Assembly: GCA_029465975.1 (NCBI GenBank)
Contig: CM055748.1
Coordinates: 10,628,300-10,692,299, forward strand
Length of the DNA stretch: 64,000 bases
DNA from: Dallia pectoralis
Lineage: Eukaryota > Chordata > Actinopteri > Esociformes > Umbridae
Direction of reading: 5' to 3'
Positions 20,800-33,605 of the stretch are shown here, piece after piece. The notes below the pieces were generated by a model. That model was not told where the DNA came from. It made no database searches and was given only the letters and a program-made list of their open reading frames with translations. Every line of letters starts with the position of its first letter. Position 1 is the first letter of the stretch. The translations under genes and the position numbers were made by a program.

Positions 20800-23700
20800 A
20801 ACAAAGCTGACTATAGCCTGCTCTGCACATTCACTCAGCAGTAATTTGCAAATTGCACCACACTTGTTTTGTATCTTTTAGTATTTGTTTTTGGGTTGAT
20901 TGCAGCGCTAGCAGGCCCAGAAACAATTCCTTGTTAGTTGTGAACTTGTCAATAAAACTCTTTCTGTTAACTTTTTTTCTTAAACATGTGTGCATCTGTG
21001 GGATTGAGCAGTTCCACCTTGCAACTAACAGAGTTTGAAAAATCTGCTGCCATGTCTTGGTGCCAGATAACACACGACACCTTAAAGTCCATCCCTCTGC
21101 AAGTTGGAACTATTTGGAGGCACACAGAGGACCACCAGCATATAGGCAGGTGGTCATAATTTATCATTGGTGTATATATTTGGCTAGAATAATAAAATCA
21201 GAATATAACTGTATACAAGCACATCTCTGATAGGGATGTATGCAACTAAAGAGGAATGTGGCACTCTCTACTTAATATAGGAGTATTTTAACAATGTTTT
21301 AAACTTACTGTTCGTTTCACGCACAGTTGAATCCACAGGGCTTTTTTGAAGTCTGAAAAAAATAATACTAAATTTATTATTTTTACATAAGAACTTGTTA
21401 TAAAACATTGGTTAATTTTACATGACTCAAGTTCCTTATAGGCCTTTAAATTAATATTACACTTTTTCGTTTTGTTTGTTTGGCTGCTGATGTGTAAAGG
21501 CCTTTATTTAGCAGCACCAATTCAGATAAAAAACATGAAATTGTGGAATCAGTTATTGAAATAAAATGATATATTTTTTTATATTTTTTCAGTTTCAGGG
21601 TCTTGACAATCTTATAGCATAGGCCATCTTTATGTAGAGCAACATTTTTTTTTTTTTGATCCTCAGAGAGTTCTTTGCCATGAGGTGCCAATTTGAACTT
21701 CCAGTGACCAGTCTGAGTGTGAGAACACACATTTTCACTTAGGGGTGCACTCACTTTTGTTGCCTGTGCCATTGTTCAAACATTAACAGCTGTTAATGTT
21801 CACAATAAGGAAGTGCTCTTTGAGATGGTTTTTCCACCATTAAGGTGACAAAAATAACTTAAGTATAAAAAATGTAAAGAAATATTCTAAGGCATCCATT
21901 AGTGTTACATCAGCAAATGAGCAAACCAGAGTGATCCGTCCACCACAAGTCAGCCCATGAACCCTGTAACTAAAGCCTGGATCAACTTTAACCACATACA
22001 TTTCACCGCTTTCACAGCACTGCTATCATCTGCTGACTTCAGTCCTCTTGGATCAATTTCATCTTGGCGTTATAGGGAATTGTGAACTTATGGTTTGGGT
22101 TCCTTAAAGCCAATATGAATACCTAGAACATGCTAATGCAGTTTTAAAATCAGACCCTCCAATCGTCATTAGTAGTGCTTGACGTGTATCAGACTTGGTC
22201 ATACATAAGTCCTTCCCAGCTTGGGTGTTTTCTGTTACTGACTGCACCCAGCTACGCTCTACAGGAATGTTCCTAGGCATTCCTGGTACTTTGTCCAACA
22301 GAGGCTTGTTTTACATGCGATGGGTAAGAGGAAGGTCATGCTTTTTCGAGCCTAAATTAAGGGAATATTGTAGGCTCTCAGTGTATGTGGTCTTGTTGGA
22401 ATGTTCTGGAAGCCTCCTAGAGGATGAGTTCTCTATTCCAACACCCTAAATATTCTGTGTACAGCCAGCAGAGTGATATGATTCAACTCCTACTCCTACT
22501 CCTCCAGGGCCAATGCCTGCTGGTTTCCCGCCCTTCCCGCATCGGGTGTCCCAGGTGTAAAGACCCTGATTAGGCCCTGCATTAGAAAATGGAGTGGAAC
22601 TAGATTGGAGTGCCATATTTGAATACCCTGGTCTAAGCAGTCCATATTCATAAGGGCTTTCCTGCCACTGGATCTAGCATTTGGCTATGTGGTGCTATCC
22701 CATTTTCCCAGGTTAGCTGGGCGAACTAAAAGATCCATTGGCTCGCCCATATTCCTTCAGGTTGACTGTGGTAATATAACATTTCATCTGAGCAGTGGTT
22801 GTAGCGCTCAGAAAGAGCATGGGTGCAACTATGGTATCACAGCATTACCTTTGGTTGTCCCAGTTGCACTCTCCTGAGAGGGAAAGATTTTGGACAGGTA
22901 TAACATAAATTATTATTATTATTTTAGTTGTTGATGCATTAGAAACCAGAATGCTAGTCCAGAGGAGAAAGGGAAGGCATTATGGTCATCTGTTTGGGCA
23001 TCATGTTCTGGATGCAAATGGTTCATGATTGGCTTGGGTCTTGTCTGAATCCGTCTGGCTGCTTTTATCTGAGTTTTTTTTCCATCATGGAATCTACTAG
23101 CTTGAATACTAGCTCACTAGCTAAAAAGCTAGCTAACTTATTTAACCTGTTGTTAGAGCATGTGCTGGTGACAGAAATGGCACAATTTAATCAGGTGAGT
23201 TCCTGTACCCTCATCCCGATGGCAGTGGTTTGGTCCCTGCTAACTTGGTAGGATGCCGGAAAATGAGTCACAAGACCTTAAAGGCACAATAGTGTCCGAA
23301 CTGTGGTGAAGAGTGGATCTGACGGACTTAGGTTGGGGTCAAGCCAGACTATTGTCACCCAAAAGACCTCTGCTTGGTTTTAAAGGGGCGCGTTCACGTA
23401 GTGCCCCTGTATCATGTCGTATATCCATCCGTTCTAAGTGGAATCCCTTTTATCAGAACAGTTTTTTTAACAAAAAAATGCACAACTCACAACTCGACGC
23501 TCATTGCAGTCGGCACACATCTCCAAGGAAAGAAGCGATTCTCATAATACACGTGGGTTTTTAAACCGAATGGGTCTTCTTCACATTGTTGAGGGATCTA
23601 AAAGAATTGTCAATCAAGATACTCAATATTATAACCAGATTGATTCACAAATGAATCCGTTCAAATGAATCATTTAACATTCCCCAATAGTAGTTAAACA

Positions 23701-24320
23701 GGTCACCAGTTTAATTGCAGTTTAAACCCATACCCTTAATAGTTGATTCAGATCCGGATCATCATGATTCTCATCAGTTGAGGGAATCGCCCTTGGATTG
23801 GCCTCATCCCCGCCAGAAGTCTGTAACATCACAACGTGCATTCAGAACTTGAACAACCACAATAATTAATGGAACATAAACAACAGAAGTGATGAGTAAG
23901 TCTCAAACGAATGGTTCCTCTAATGTTGTGTGTCCTGTTGTACAAATTGACCGATTATTGCGGTATTTTAGGAAAAATCCGATACACTTTCGATATTAGC
24001 TCGTGGTTGTGAGTCGGTATAGCACACACAAAATGCTGCGGACCGTCTTCGCAGCTTTTTTTCTTAAAATTTATGAAAATTGTTGAATGCCTTTTTTTTG
24101 ATACACGAAATTATAAAAATATTATTTCGACAAAACCATACCTTTTTGGCACACAAACAGTGATTCCCCATGTTTTATTATGTTCGGATACGGAAAGGGA
24201 GTTCCCAAGATCAGAACGTCTTTATCATACGTCATACGTTTGTCTAATGCCTCTGTACTTTTAATTTTCTTTGGTAATCTTAATATTTGTAAATAACTAA
24301 CTATTTATACATTTGCTAAA
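20800..24320. other. No gene recognised
   Basis: ORFs up to about 108 codons are present but none shows a domain or coherent splice structure. The stretch reads as old intergenic or intronic sequence. Confidence 0.4.
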
Positions 24321-24556
24321 ATCATTTTAAAATCATAATCCTTTAACTTAAAAAAAGATTATACATATTTGAATCAATTTTACAAATCCTACTATATTTT
24401 CCTTACCGTGTAATGATTCTCAACTGAAAAGCCTCAAGATCATTTTAAAATCATAATCCTTTAACTTAAAAAAAGATTATACATATTTGAATCAATTTCA
24501 CAAATCCTACTATATTTTCCTTACCGTGTAATGATTCTCAACTGAAAAGCCTCAAG
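24321..24556. repeat. 118-bp tandem duplication
   Basis: Units 24321-24438 and 24439-24556 are identical except for about one base (CAATTTTACA versus CAATTTCACA). Each runs from ATCATTTTAAAATCATAATC to GAAAAGCCTCAAG. The near identity points to a recent event. Confidence 0.93.
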
Positions 24557-25472
24557 ATTCAAGCTTCTGGTTCACCTGAAAATGTGTACAAGCTATTCAA
24601 TGTGCAATGAAACTATTTAAAACTGTCTTAACATAACTGTTCATTGTCTTTTTCCAGGTCAAGTAACGGCTGAATGAGTTGTCTAAAGCCTTGAGAAACT
24701 ATTTGTCCAATGTTAAACTGTTGTATTAAAAGGCGTGTCCTATAAAATTTAAGAAGTGGAAACAGGAACACACAGATGGGATTGGTTGCCAGCCGAATTA
24801 CTCACTTCAGTATTTTTTAGTCCTGACAAACATTCTGTTTCCTAACATTACTGTTGGTTCTGCTTAGTTCCAATTTGTGTTAAAACACAATAGCACTGGA
24901 GCTAGTTGAAAGTTAAAACAATTTTCAAAATTTATCCTAATTTCTGTTATTGTAAAACAAGCCACTTAAGCAACACTCGGTTTATAGACAATGTGATTCT
25001 GTGAAAATATATTTGGATAATAATCATTCACTTCTCTGGGAATCATCACCTTAACGTGGTGGAGAGGTTTGTGTGCCCCTATGAACCTGAGGGCTGGGTT
25101 GTCTGGAGCTTCATGCTCCTGGTAGGGTTTCCCATGTCCGAGTGGTCTCAGGCGAGGGGCCAGACTAAGAATGGTTCACAAAGACCCCATGAAACAAGGA
25201 GTTAGAGGGATTGAGACCCTGCCTGGAGGAAGACCGGGGCCCCCGTCTGGAGCCAGGCCCAGACGGCGGGCTCGTAAGCGAGCGTCTGGTGGCCGGGTTT
25301 GCCACGGAGCCCGGCCGGGCACAGCCGAACAAGATACGTGGCATCTCTCTCTTCATCCTGTGGGCCCACCACTCACAGGAACAACCGCAGGGGTCGGGTG
25401 CGCTGTCATATGGGTGGCAGTGAAGGTGTGGGGGCTTGACAGATCAGACCCGGGCAGCAGAAGCTGGCTTAG

Positions 25473-26483
25473 GTGACGTGGAACGTCACCTCGCTGTGGG
25501 GGAAGGAGCCAGAACTTGTGCATGAGGTGGAGCGATACCAGTTGGATCTGGTGGGACTTACCTCTACGCACAGCCTTGGCTCTGGAACCATACTCCTGGA
25601 TAGGGGTTGGACTCTATTATTCTCTGGAGTTGCCCAGGGTGAGAGGCGGCGGGCTGGTGTGGGGATACTCACAAGCCCACGTCTGAGGACTGCTGTGTTG
25701 GAGTTTACCCCGGTGGATGAGAGGGTTGCCTCCCTACGCCTAAGGGTGGTTGGGGGGAAAACTCTGACTGTTGTTTCTGCATATGCACCAAACAGCAGTT
25801 CAGAGTATTCAGCCTTCTTGGAGACCCTGAATGGAGTCCTATATAGGGCTCCAGTAGGAGACTCCATCATTCTGCTGGGAGACTTCAACGCACATGTGGG
25901 CATCGATGGAGACACCTGGAGAGGCGTGATTGGGAGGAACGGCCTCCCTGATTTAAACCCGAGCGGTCATTTGTTATTGGACTTCTGTGCTAGTCATGGA
26001 TTGTCCATAACAAACACCATGTTCGAACATAAGGAGGCACATAAGTGTACATGGTACCAGAGCACCCTAGGCCGAAGGTCAATGATTGATTTTGTGATCG
26101 TATCGTCTGATCTAAGGTTGCTTGTTTTGGACACTTGGGTGAAGAGAGGGGCGGAGCTGTCAACTGATCACCATCTGGTGGTGAGTTGGATCAGAGGGTG
26201 GGGAAAGACTTTGAACAGACCAGGTAAGCCCACACGGGTAGTGCGGTTGAACTGGGAACGTCTGGAGGAGGTCCCTGTCCGAGAGATCTTCAACTCACAC
26301 CTCCGACAGAGCTTTTTGGGCATCCCTGTGGAGGTTGGGGGCATTGAACCTGAGTGGGCAATGTTCAAAGCTTCTTTTGCTGAAGCTGCGGCGTTGAGCT
26401 GTGGTCTCAAGGTCCTAGGTGCCTCAAGGGGTGGAAACCCTAGAACACCGTGGTGGACCACGATGGTCAGGGAAGCTGTCTGA
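25473..26483 (+). pseudogene. Rex3 AP-like endonuclease domain
   Basis: The domain starts [12 protein letters not shown], where W-N-V is the first catalytic Asn motif. It continues with [45 protein letters not shown] and [10 protein letters not shown], whose D-H-H holds the catalytic Asp-His pair. It nicks DNA to prime reverse transcription. The open frame ends at 26483 and the polyprotein continues in another frame, so the element is broken here. The original start upstream is unclear. Confidence 0.85.
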
Positions 26484-26507
26484 CTGAAGAAGGAGTCCTT
26501 CAGGGAT

Positions 26508-27284
26508 ATGTTATCCCAGAGGACTCCGAAGGCGATTGCAGGGTACCGACGGGCTCGAAGGGCTGCAGCCGCTGCCGTGTCAGAGGCAAAGCAGTGGGTG
26601 TGGGAGGAGTTCGGAGAAGCTATGGAGAAGGACTTTCATTCGGCACCAAGATGCTTCTGGAAAACCGTTCGGCACCTCAGAAGGGGGAAACGGGGAACCA
26701 TCAAAGCTGTGTACAGTAAGGATGGGACACTGTTGACCTCAACTAATGATGTGATTGGGAGGTGGAAAGAGCTGATGGAGGGTCATCGTCAGTTTCCCTG
26801 CGCTGAGGTAGTCAAACAACTACACAGTGGCAAAGCCCCAGGGACTGATGAGATTCGTCCAGAAATGCTAAACGCTTTGGGTGGGGAAGGGCTGTCTTGG
26901 TTGACACGCCTCTTCAACATTGCATGGAAGTCTGGGACAGTGCCAGAGGAGTGGCAGACCGGGGTGGTGGTTCCCCGCTTCAAAAAGGGGGACAAGAGAG
27001 GATGTGCAAGTTACAGAGGTATCACACTCCTCAGCCTCTCTGATAAAGTTTACTCCAAAGTGCTGGAAAAGAGGGTTCGGCCAATATTTGAACCTCAGAT
27101 TGAAGAGGAACAATGCGGTTTTCGTCCTGGCCGGGGAACCACGGACCAGCTCTTTAGTCTCGCAAGGATCCTGGAGGGGGCCTGGGAGTATGTCCACCCA
27201 GTCTACATGTGTTTTGTGGATCTGGAGAAGGCGTATGACTGGGTACCCTGGGATATTTTGTGGGAGGTGCTGCAGGAGTATGGG
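26508..27284 (+). pseudogene. Rex3 reverse transcriptase, N-terminal and finger part
   Basis: VVKQLHSGKAPGTDEIRPEM, LTRLFNIAWKSGTVPEEWQT, VVVPRFKKGDKR, SYRGITLLS, QCGFRPGRGTTDQLFSL and MCFVDLEKAYDWVPW correspond to RT motifs 0 to 2. The Asp in F-V-D-L-E-K-A is the first catalytic Asp. The linker between EGHRQFPC and EVVKQL looks shortened. A frameshift follows EYG. Confidence 0.85.
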
Positions 27285-27286
27285 TG

Positions 27287-27948
27287 AGGGGTCTCTTCTC
27301 AGGGCCATCCAATCTCTGTACGCTCAAAGCATGAGTTGTGTCCGTGTTCTCGGCAGTAAGTCGTATTCATTCCCGGTGGGGGTTGGCCTCCGCCCGGGCT
27401 GCGCTTTGTCACCAATCCTGTTTGTGATATTCATGGACAGGATATCAAGGCGTAGTCATGGTGGGGAGGGGTTTTCATCCGGTGGGCTGAGGGTTACATC
27501 ACTGCTTTTGGCAGATGATGTGGTCCTGATGGCTTCATCGGTCAGTGACCTGCAGCACTCACTGGATCGTTTCGCAGCCGAGTGTGAAGCGGCTGGGATG
27601 AGGGTTAGCACCTCTAAATCTGAAGCCATGACTCTCAGTAGGAAACATAGAGATAGGGTGAGAAGCTCAGTCATCCGAGAGGAACTCGGAGTAGAGCCGC
27701 TGCTCCTTTGCTTAGAAAGGAGCCAGTTGAGGTGGTTCGGGCATCTAGTAAGAATGCCACCTGGGCGCCTCCCTAGAGAGGTGTTCCAGGTACGTCCAGC
27801 TGGGTGGGAGACCACGGGGAATTATATCTCCACACTGGCCTGGGAACGCCTCGGGATTCCCCAGTCGGAGCTGGCTAATGTTGCCAGGGAAAGGGAAGTT
27901 TGGGGTCCCCTGCTAGAGCTGCTACCCCCGCGACCCGACCCCGGATAA
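27287..27948 (+). pseudogene. Rex3 reverse transcriptase C-terminal part
   Basis: After the frameshift the reading is LLRAIQSLYAQSMSCVRVLG, VGLRPGCALSPILFVIFMDR, then LLLADDVVLMAS with the catalytic A-D-D, then ISTSK-like VSTSKSEAMTLSRK. At about 27645 SRK is joined directly to RDRVRSSVIREE. Relatives have a further long segment there, so an internal deletion is inferred. It ends ELLPPRPDPG. Confidence 0.85.
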
Positions 27949-27985
27949 GCGGTTGAAGATGAGTAAGATGAGTGAAGTTAGTAAT

Positions 27986-29067
27986 TGTATAATCATTCAT
28001 ACCTCATATATTTGTATACAAACGAAGATTTTACTAACATGTTCACATTTCTGCAACCTACAATTACTGGAATTACTGCAACCTCTGCTTTAAACTCTTT
28101 GTCTGTACTTCTCTGACCATTATTTATCTCACCTCAAGGAGGTGATCTCATATCACTCCATAAGTTGAATAAGAACATTTCCCCTGAAGTCGTAGAATGG
28201 GTGAACAGTAACATATAAGACCTCACACTTTTCTAGTCAACTATTATTATTAACTAACCTTTCAACTATGGTACTCTGTGTCATATTCCCCATGTTTAGC
28301 ATGACACTCGTGGCAAGGAGTGGACCAACAACTAATCAGTCATTTACCAAGACCAGCTCCTACTTGACACCTCCCATGACAGAAACTGCAGACTGTCTTT
28401 CCTTTCCAAAACACTTGGGGTGGCGGTCTTTGTCTTACTCTAATGTTATCTCTCTCAGAATGGTCTTCGCAACCTTTACCACTCAGACTTCCAGATGGGC
28501 CACATAGATCTAGAGTTCTCTCCTAGAGTTCTCTCTTCTCACTCCTCTTTGCAATGCTCAAGCTAACTTTCCTCTGATCCACTAGATATGTCCCGCTGCC
28601 TTCTTTACTGTGAACACTCTGTTCTGGGCATCTCTGGCTCAACACTTGGATTGCATCCTATTTGGCAGACTGTTTCTTCAAGGCTATTGGAGCGGATCTG
28701 TTTCTAACTACAGGTGTTCCTCACGACTGTGTACTTTACCTCGTTCCTCACGACCCCGTTTCCCCGTACTGAAACCCATGTGGCAAATCTCTACATGCCT
28801 GGCTGGCATCGTTGCTCGGATGTCTGACCATGTCCTGAATTACAAAATCAACAAGACGGAAGAAGATAGCTCACTATGTCAATCTTCAACAAATATATTC
28901 CCCAATGGACTAGTGTCATGTCTTCTGAGGACCAGAATCCTCTCCTAGGAAAGGTTATAACACCTTTAATTCATATTCTTCTCCTCCTTCACAAGAGCCC
29001 ACGGAGAGTTGTCACAACCTCCTCCAACTTAGCTCCTACAGGAGTGGCCCCTTCCTTCTCTACCCAA
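27986..29067 (+). other. Possible interior remnant of an LTR element
   Basis: No clear domain is visible. The region leads into proline-rich repeats and then an LTR at 29785, so it may be the decayed 3' interior of that retroelement. ORFs of about 80-190 codons occur but match nothing I recognise. Confidence 0.3.
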
Positions 29068-29318
29068 GCTCTTGGAGGAGTTTCCCCTTCCTCCTCCACC
29101 CAAGCTCCTGGAAGAGTTTTCCCTTCCTCCTCCACCCAAGCTCTTGGAGGAGTTTCCCCTTCCTCCTCCACCCAAGCTCTTGGAGGAGTTTCCCCTTCCT
29201 CCTCCACCCAAGCTCTTGGAGGAGTTTCCCCTTCCTCCTCCACCCAAGCTCTTGGAGGAGTTTCCCCTTCCTCCTCCACCCAAGCTCTTGGAGGAGTGTC
29301 CCCTTCCTCCTCCACCCT
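29068..29318 (+). repeat. 36-bp tandem repeat, about seven units
   Basis: Units contain GCTCTTGGAGGAGTTTCCCC followed by TTCCTCCTCCACCCAA. The period is 36 bp, so all frames stay open. One reads as a 12-residue Pro-rich repeat (LPPPPKLLEEFP). Units are nearly identical, which suggests recent expansion. Whether it was ever part of a protein is unknown. Confidence 0.93.
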
Positions 29319-29324
29319 ACCTCC

Positions 29325-29525
29325 TCCGCCTGTGTCCCTAGAAGAGTGGCCCCTGGAGGCATGGTCCTTACCTCCTCCGCCTGTGTCCCTAGAGGAGTGG
29401 CCCCTGGAGGAGTGGCCCTTACCGTCTCCGCCTGTGTCCCTAGAGGAGTGACCCCTGGAGGAGTGGCCCTTACCTCCACCGCCTATGTCCACAGAGGAGA
29501 GGCCCCTACCTCCTCTGCCTGCGTC
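29325..29525 (+). repeat. 51-bp tandem repeat, about three and a half units
   Basis: Units contain CCTCCGCCTGTGTCCCTAGA and GGAGTGGCCCCTGGAGGAG, with a period of 51 bp (17 codons). They share GAGGAGT-type words with the neighbouring 36-bp array and probably arose from the same sequence. Confidence 0.88.
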
Positions 29526-29528
29526 CCC

Positions 29529-29593
29529 AGAGGTAGGGACTACTCCTCTGGGGACGCAGAGAAATAGTCCCCAGAGGAGTAGTCCCTACCTCT
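29529..29593. repeat. Perfect 27-bp inverted repeat (hairpin)
   Basis: Arm 29529-29555 begins AGAGGTAGGGACTACTCC. Arm 29567-29593 is its exact reverse complement. They are separated by GCAGAGAAATA. It directly follows the 51-bp array and uses the same GAGGAGT vocabulary. In RNA or single-stranded DNA it would form a strong stem. Confidence 0.95.
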
Positions 29594-29784
29594 ATCTTTT
29601 CCGCCAGTGTCCTCTGAGGCGTTGTCCCTACCCCCAGAGCCAGAACCTTGCTGACGTTTCATTCCCTCCCGCTAAGGAACCTCCCAGCGGAACCACCTTC
29701 TCGACGGTTACCTGCCCTCCCTCCCTTATCAGCATGTGACATTACCTGGCCTGTCTCGGAGCCAGGACCTTAAGAGTGGGGTAC

Positions 29785-29995
29785 TGTCACAATATGAGGA
29801 CATCTAGTGGGCTAGGAGGGTATTGGGAAATATACTTTGAGCACTTATATAACTTTGGCACCTGAATCAGATGTGGATGATTAGAATGGGCACAGCTGGT
29901 TTAGATTCTGTGATTAAGTTTAGGTCTTGGTGCACTGTGTTGGATATTAATTCTACGCCTGGCTTTTCCTCTGCACTACACCTTGGTTCGTGACA
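29785..29995 (+). mobile_element. LTR of a retroelement (TGTCAC...GTGACA)
   Basis: The 211-bp segment starts TGTCACAATATGAGG and ends TTCGTGACA, so the termini are perfect 6-bp inverted repeats. It is preceded by AAGAGTGGGG, a polypurine tract, as expected for a 3' LTR of the Gypsy type. No upstream partner LTR was found, so the element is incomplete. Confidence 0.65.
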
Positions 29996-31835
29996 CCTCA
30001 GTTTATCCCAAGCAATACAGAGTCATGGGGGACCACTTAGGTGTTTCTAACTACTCAGGTGGACCGAAATATGTTGTTGTGAAGATACGTCTATTAGATG
30101 AGGTTCATAAGGATTCTAAGGGGTGCCAATAATTGAGAACATATAACTATTTTTGTTATAATGTTGATCTGTAATTATTTAACATGTATAAAACATTGAT
30201 TATGGGGTTGTGTCTCTAATCTGGGAATCCCACTACTGAAATAAACACTTTACAAACATGAGCTTGTTTCTAAGTATTTCTTATACTACAGTACATTCTG
30301 CAGTGCAACATTCTCCCTACTATATTTTAAACATATTAAAATGATTGACCACACCTACCCTGTCTTGTCCAACCATTTGAATCGAAACTAACTGAACATC
30401 TTTGGGCCACAGGGTTCCGTTAATTCTTTACACACAAAGCAAATCCAAAAAATCCATATCCTAACCCAGGAGTTTTTTCAGGTCATTCTCTTTCTCACCA
30501 CAAGATGATGCCATTGCACAATGTTTTTACTATTGCAACCTCCCTCTGTCTCTCTCTCTCACTCTCTTGTCTCTCTTTAATCGCCCATAGAATCTACTCC
30601 AGAAAGTGATATAATCCTATCAAGTTGGGTGTAGTAGTATGGTTGTCTAAGAAGAAAAAACAAAGGCAAAACAAAAGCACCGGCCTAAAATCAGTTCTGA
30701 GGCCCGGTGGACGGTCCAAAACTGACCTCAAACTGCCCCATGGGACACAAAATTGCAAATATGTGGGAAGCAACTCCATAAGTGTCTTGCCAGATGCCGC
30801 AGAGCTGAATTTTTGGGAGATATCCTATCCCATCACCTAGAAAATAGCCCAATACAGATACAAATAACTTTCCTTCTCACGGATGGACCTTGTAACCATG
30901 TGCCCATCCACAGTTTTTATCCAGCTCATGATGTGTGATAGATGCAGATATAATTATGTATTAGCCTACTGTCTATTTGTTCGCTTGACATTGTGTCTTT
31001 AAAATCCATTATATGACAAATGTCAAGCTTGGGCCAGTCACCCTGCCAGAAGCTGCCTGTTACACATTTTGTTCTCACATTTAATTGAATAAAACAGCCG
31101 GCAACTTGAGTACCACTTTGGTATGAAAAACAAAGACGCCCTGACGTAGTCACTCTGCCTGCACACACTCAACATACCGAACGCTTTTCAGGGAACAACT
31201 GAAGCTCTTCTCTAAACTCATCCCCAGTGTTCTCCATAAAAATGCATAGAGTGTAGAAACCAACACCTCCGAACGGGTCAGGCAAGATGATGAAGGGGAC
31301 CCTCAGACTGACCGACCTGCGCTTTAGCATTTAGGTCCCTGGTGTCCAATCACAGCCCACATGCGGACAGACACAACATCCATCCACCCACGGGCTGTAC
31401 CAACCAGCTTATGCCTCCTGCCTCCGTGCCCTGAGGAAGAGCCTGACTGACTGTGACCTCTGCCCCCTGAGTAGAGCCTTAAGGTCCAGTGCAAATAAGT
31501 GTGCCAGATTATGCATGAGCCCCTCTGTCTGCCGGTCCCATTCACCCAACCCCTCCCCCACAGACTGCCATCTTCACCCCCCCCACACACACACACACCC
31601 ACACCCCTGCACTCCCCAGCTGCTGTGATTTGAATATGAGGGCCCCATGAAGAAAGGAGTCCATCTGCCACACGCCCCATTGCTTCTCAAGACAAACCTA
31701 CAGTAAAAGCTTATTTTTTATTCTGATGGACTGTTGTAACACAATTGGGTTAATTAAAATAGCCAACTGCTCTAAAACAGAATAGAGGACATTTAGACAC
31801 TTTTACATTTGAGCAGAGAATTGTGACTTGAATTG
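29996..31835. other. No gene recognised
   Basis: Unique-looking sequence with short CT-rich and CA-rich tracts (about 30550 and 31580). No domain-bearing ORF is visible. Confidence 0.4.
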
Positions 31836-32354
31836 TAGCAAAAGAAGCATTGGAAGATCGTCATCATTCCCCACCAAGTAAGGCCTTCAGACAGGGAGCT
31901 TTATACAGGGATCTTAAAATGGGCCACATGGAGTCTCGTTGCACTTTGCAAAAAACCTTGTTTAATGCCATGTGGCAAAAACTTTTCTGGTCAGATGAGA
32001 CTAAGATTGAACTTTTTAGGCTAAACTGCAAGCGTTATGTTTGGCAAAAAAAAATTAAAAACACAGCTCACCACTCAAAACACACGATACCTACTGTTGC
32101 AGCATGCTGGTGGCAACATTATGGTCTTGGAAAAAACTACACAGTGGCTTTAGGATGAAAACGTGAAGATCCTTGAGTGGCCCAGTAAGAGGCCTGACCT
32201 AATTCCAATTGTAAATCTGTGGATGGACAGTAGTCTATCGCCGCCACAATATTTGACTGAACTTGAACAAATCTGCAAGGAAGACTGGGCAAATATTCTC
32301 CAGTCTAGGTGCGCAAAGCTAATAGAGACATATCATAGCTCTAAGAAGTATTAA
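31836..32354 (+). pseudogene. Tc1-like transposase pseudogene (second family member)
   Basis: KLFWSDETKIELFRLNCKRY, VWQKK, HTIPTVAACWWQHYG and then, in another frame, LEWPSKRPDLIPIVNLWMD and LTELEQICKEDWANILQSRC cover the DDE domain from its first Asp (W-S-D-E-T) to the C-terminus. Relatives read 'WPSQSPDLNPIENLW' at the third acidic motif; here Glu is replaced (P-I-V-N-L-W). Part of the middle is missing and the frame changes at about 32160. It is dead. Confidence 0.85.
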
Positions 32355-33605
32355 ATCATGGCACTGATCACTTTTCTAACTCTGTTATTCTAGTTTTCAT
32401 TTGCTTTTATGTTTAAGAACTGTTTTCAGGTTACTTGAATGTTGCGATGCAGAATGTCTAAATCAAGCTGGGACCAAAAATATATTTTCGGCGGTTTTAA
32501 TTAAAGGCTGTAAGACAAAAAAGTTACTATATGAAAGGGGTATGATGATTTTCTATCGGCATTATCTCAACCAACCTCAATGGGGAAGCAGAAGGGTGGC
32601 AAGATTGTTGGTTATATCCATTTTATTTTCTAGCCAATCCTAGCTAGCTAACTTTACGAATAATATTGACATTTGCAGACAATATCAGACATTGTAATAA
32701 TAAAAATGGCTGCTGCAAATGCATGATTATTTTGTATCATATATTTAGGAAACATGTTCATCAGTACCTGCATTCATTACTGATACGCTAGTCTAGAGCG
32801 ATCCTGGCAGCTCGGTTGTTTTGACTTGAGCTGTGTTTTGACTTGCACAGCGACTCCGGGACTCTTTTTTTCACCTTTTTAATCTTTGAGTAATGAAAAA
32901 GCTAAAGTAGACCAAATAATATAGAATTCAATAAAATTAAATGATCAAAACAAAGCATCTTTAGGTTGTTGTACACAGTGGCGAAACCACCGAGGTAGCA
33001 ATATTTTTTTGGCCACCCCACAAGTGTCTATAATATAACAAGCTATGATATATTCATATTTGAATATTATTCATTTGTCTTGTATATTTTGGTTGGGTAG
33101 TTGGTTGCCAATCCCAAAAATTGGATAAAGCAATGGAGAAAACCCAAATAAATATCACAATTTCCCATAACTTCTATTTATAAATATTGTATAAGTATAG
33201 TTGTTGATATTGCTTCTCCTTGTAGATGCTAGAGGGCTGAACTTGCTAATGTTTTCTTTAATTGAATAAAAGATCACACTTGCAGCTCTAATTAACCCCT
33301 GAAAGCCTAGCAGGGTTTTTAAAACTCCATGCATGGCATGCCATTTTATTTATATACTATATGACGTGAACAGATTCAAGCTGAGGATCCTTTTGGCAAA
33401 ACTACCACATTGAAATGTTAATATCATTATCATTTCTCTGTCATGATCTTTCCTCTGTAGATCTCGTTTTACGCCCACAGACAGTGTAAAGTTACTGCAG
33501 GCGTCGTTATTTCCGGATGTTATATCCACAGCAACTAAACACATGGGATACCACACAGATGTTTTGTTGAGTCGATTTTTTGGCTGAGCTGGGATATGTT
33601 GAACC
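32355..33605. other. No gene recognised
   Basis: AT-rich sequence. CACAGTGGCGAAACCACCG near 32977 and CCACCCCACAAGTG may be a worn hAT end. GTTATTTCCGGATG near 33510 resembles an ETS-type promoter site upstream of the candidate exon at 33606. Confidence 0.35.

Larger units (their letters stand above)
25041..27985 (+). mobile_element. Rex3 (RTE-clade) LINE, nearly full length but defective
   Basis: The 5' region GGAATCATCACCTTAACGTGG, an AP-type endonuclease, a reverse transcriptase and the 3' end GGATAAGCGGTTGAAGATGA are in the normal order. The word TGGCAGACCGGGGTGGTGGT at about 26953 is a strongly conserved Rex3 site. Damage includes a stop and frame change between endonuclease and RT (26484), a shortened linker before the RT, a frameshift at about 27285 and a deletion at about 27645. 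The tail ends in AGATGAGTAAGATGAGTGAAG. The copy cannot move on its own. Confidence 0.92.
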
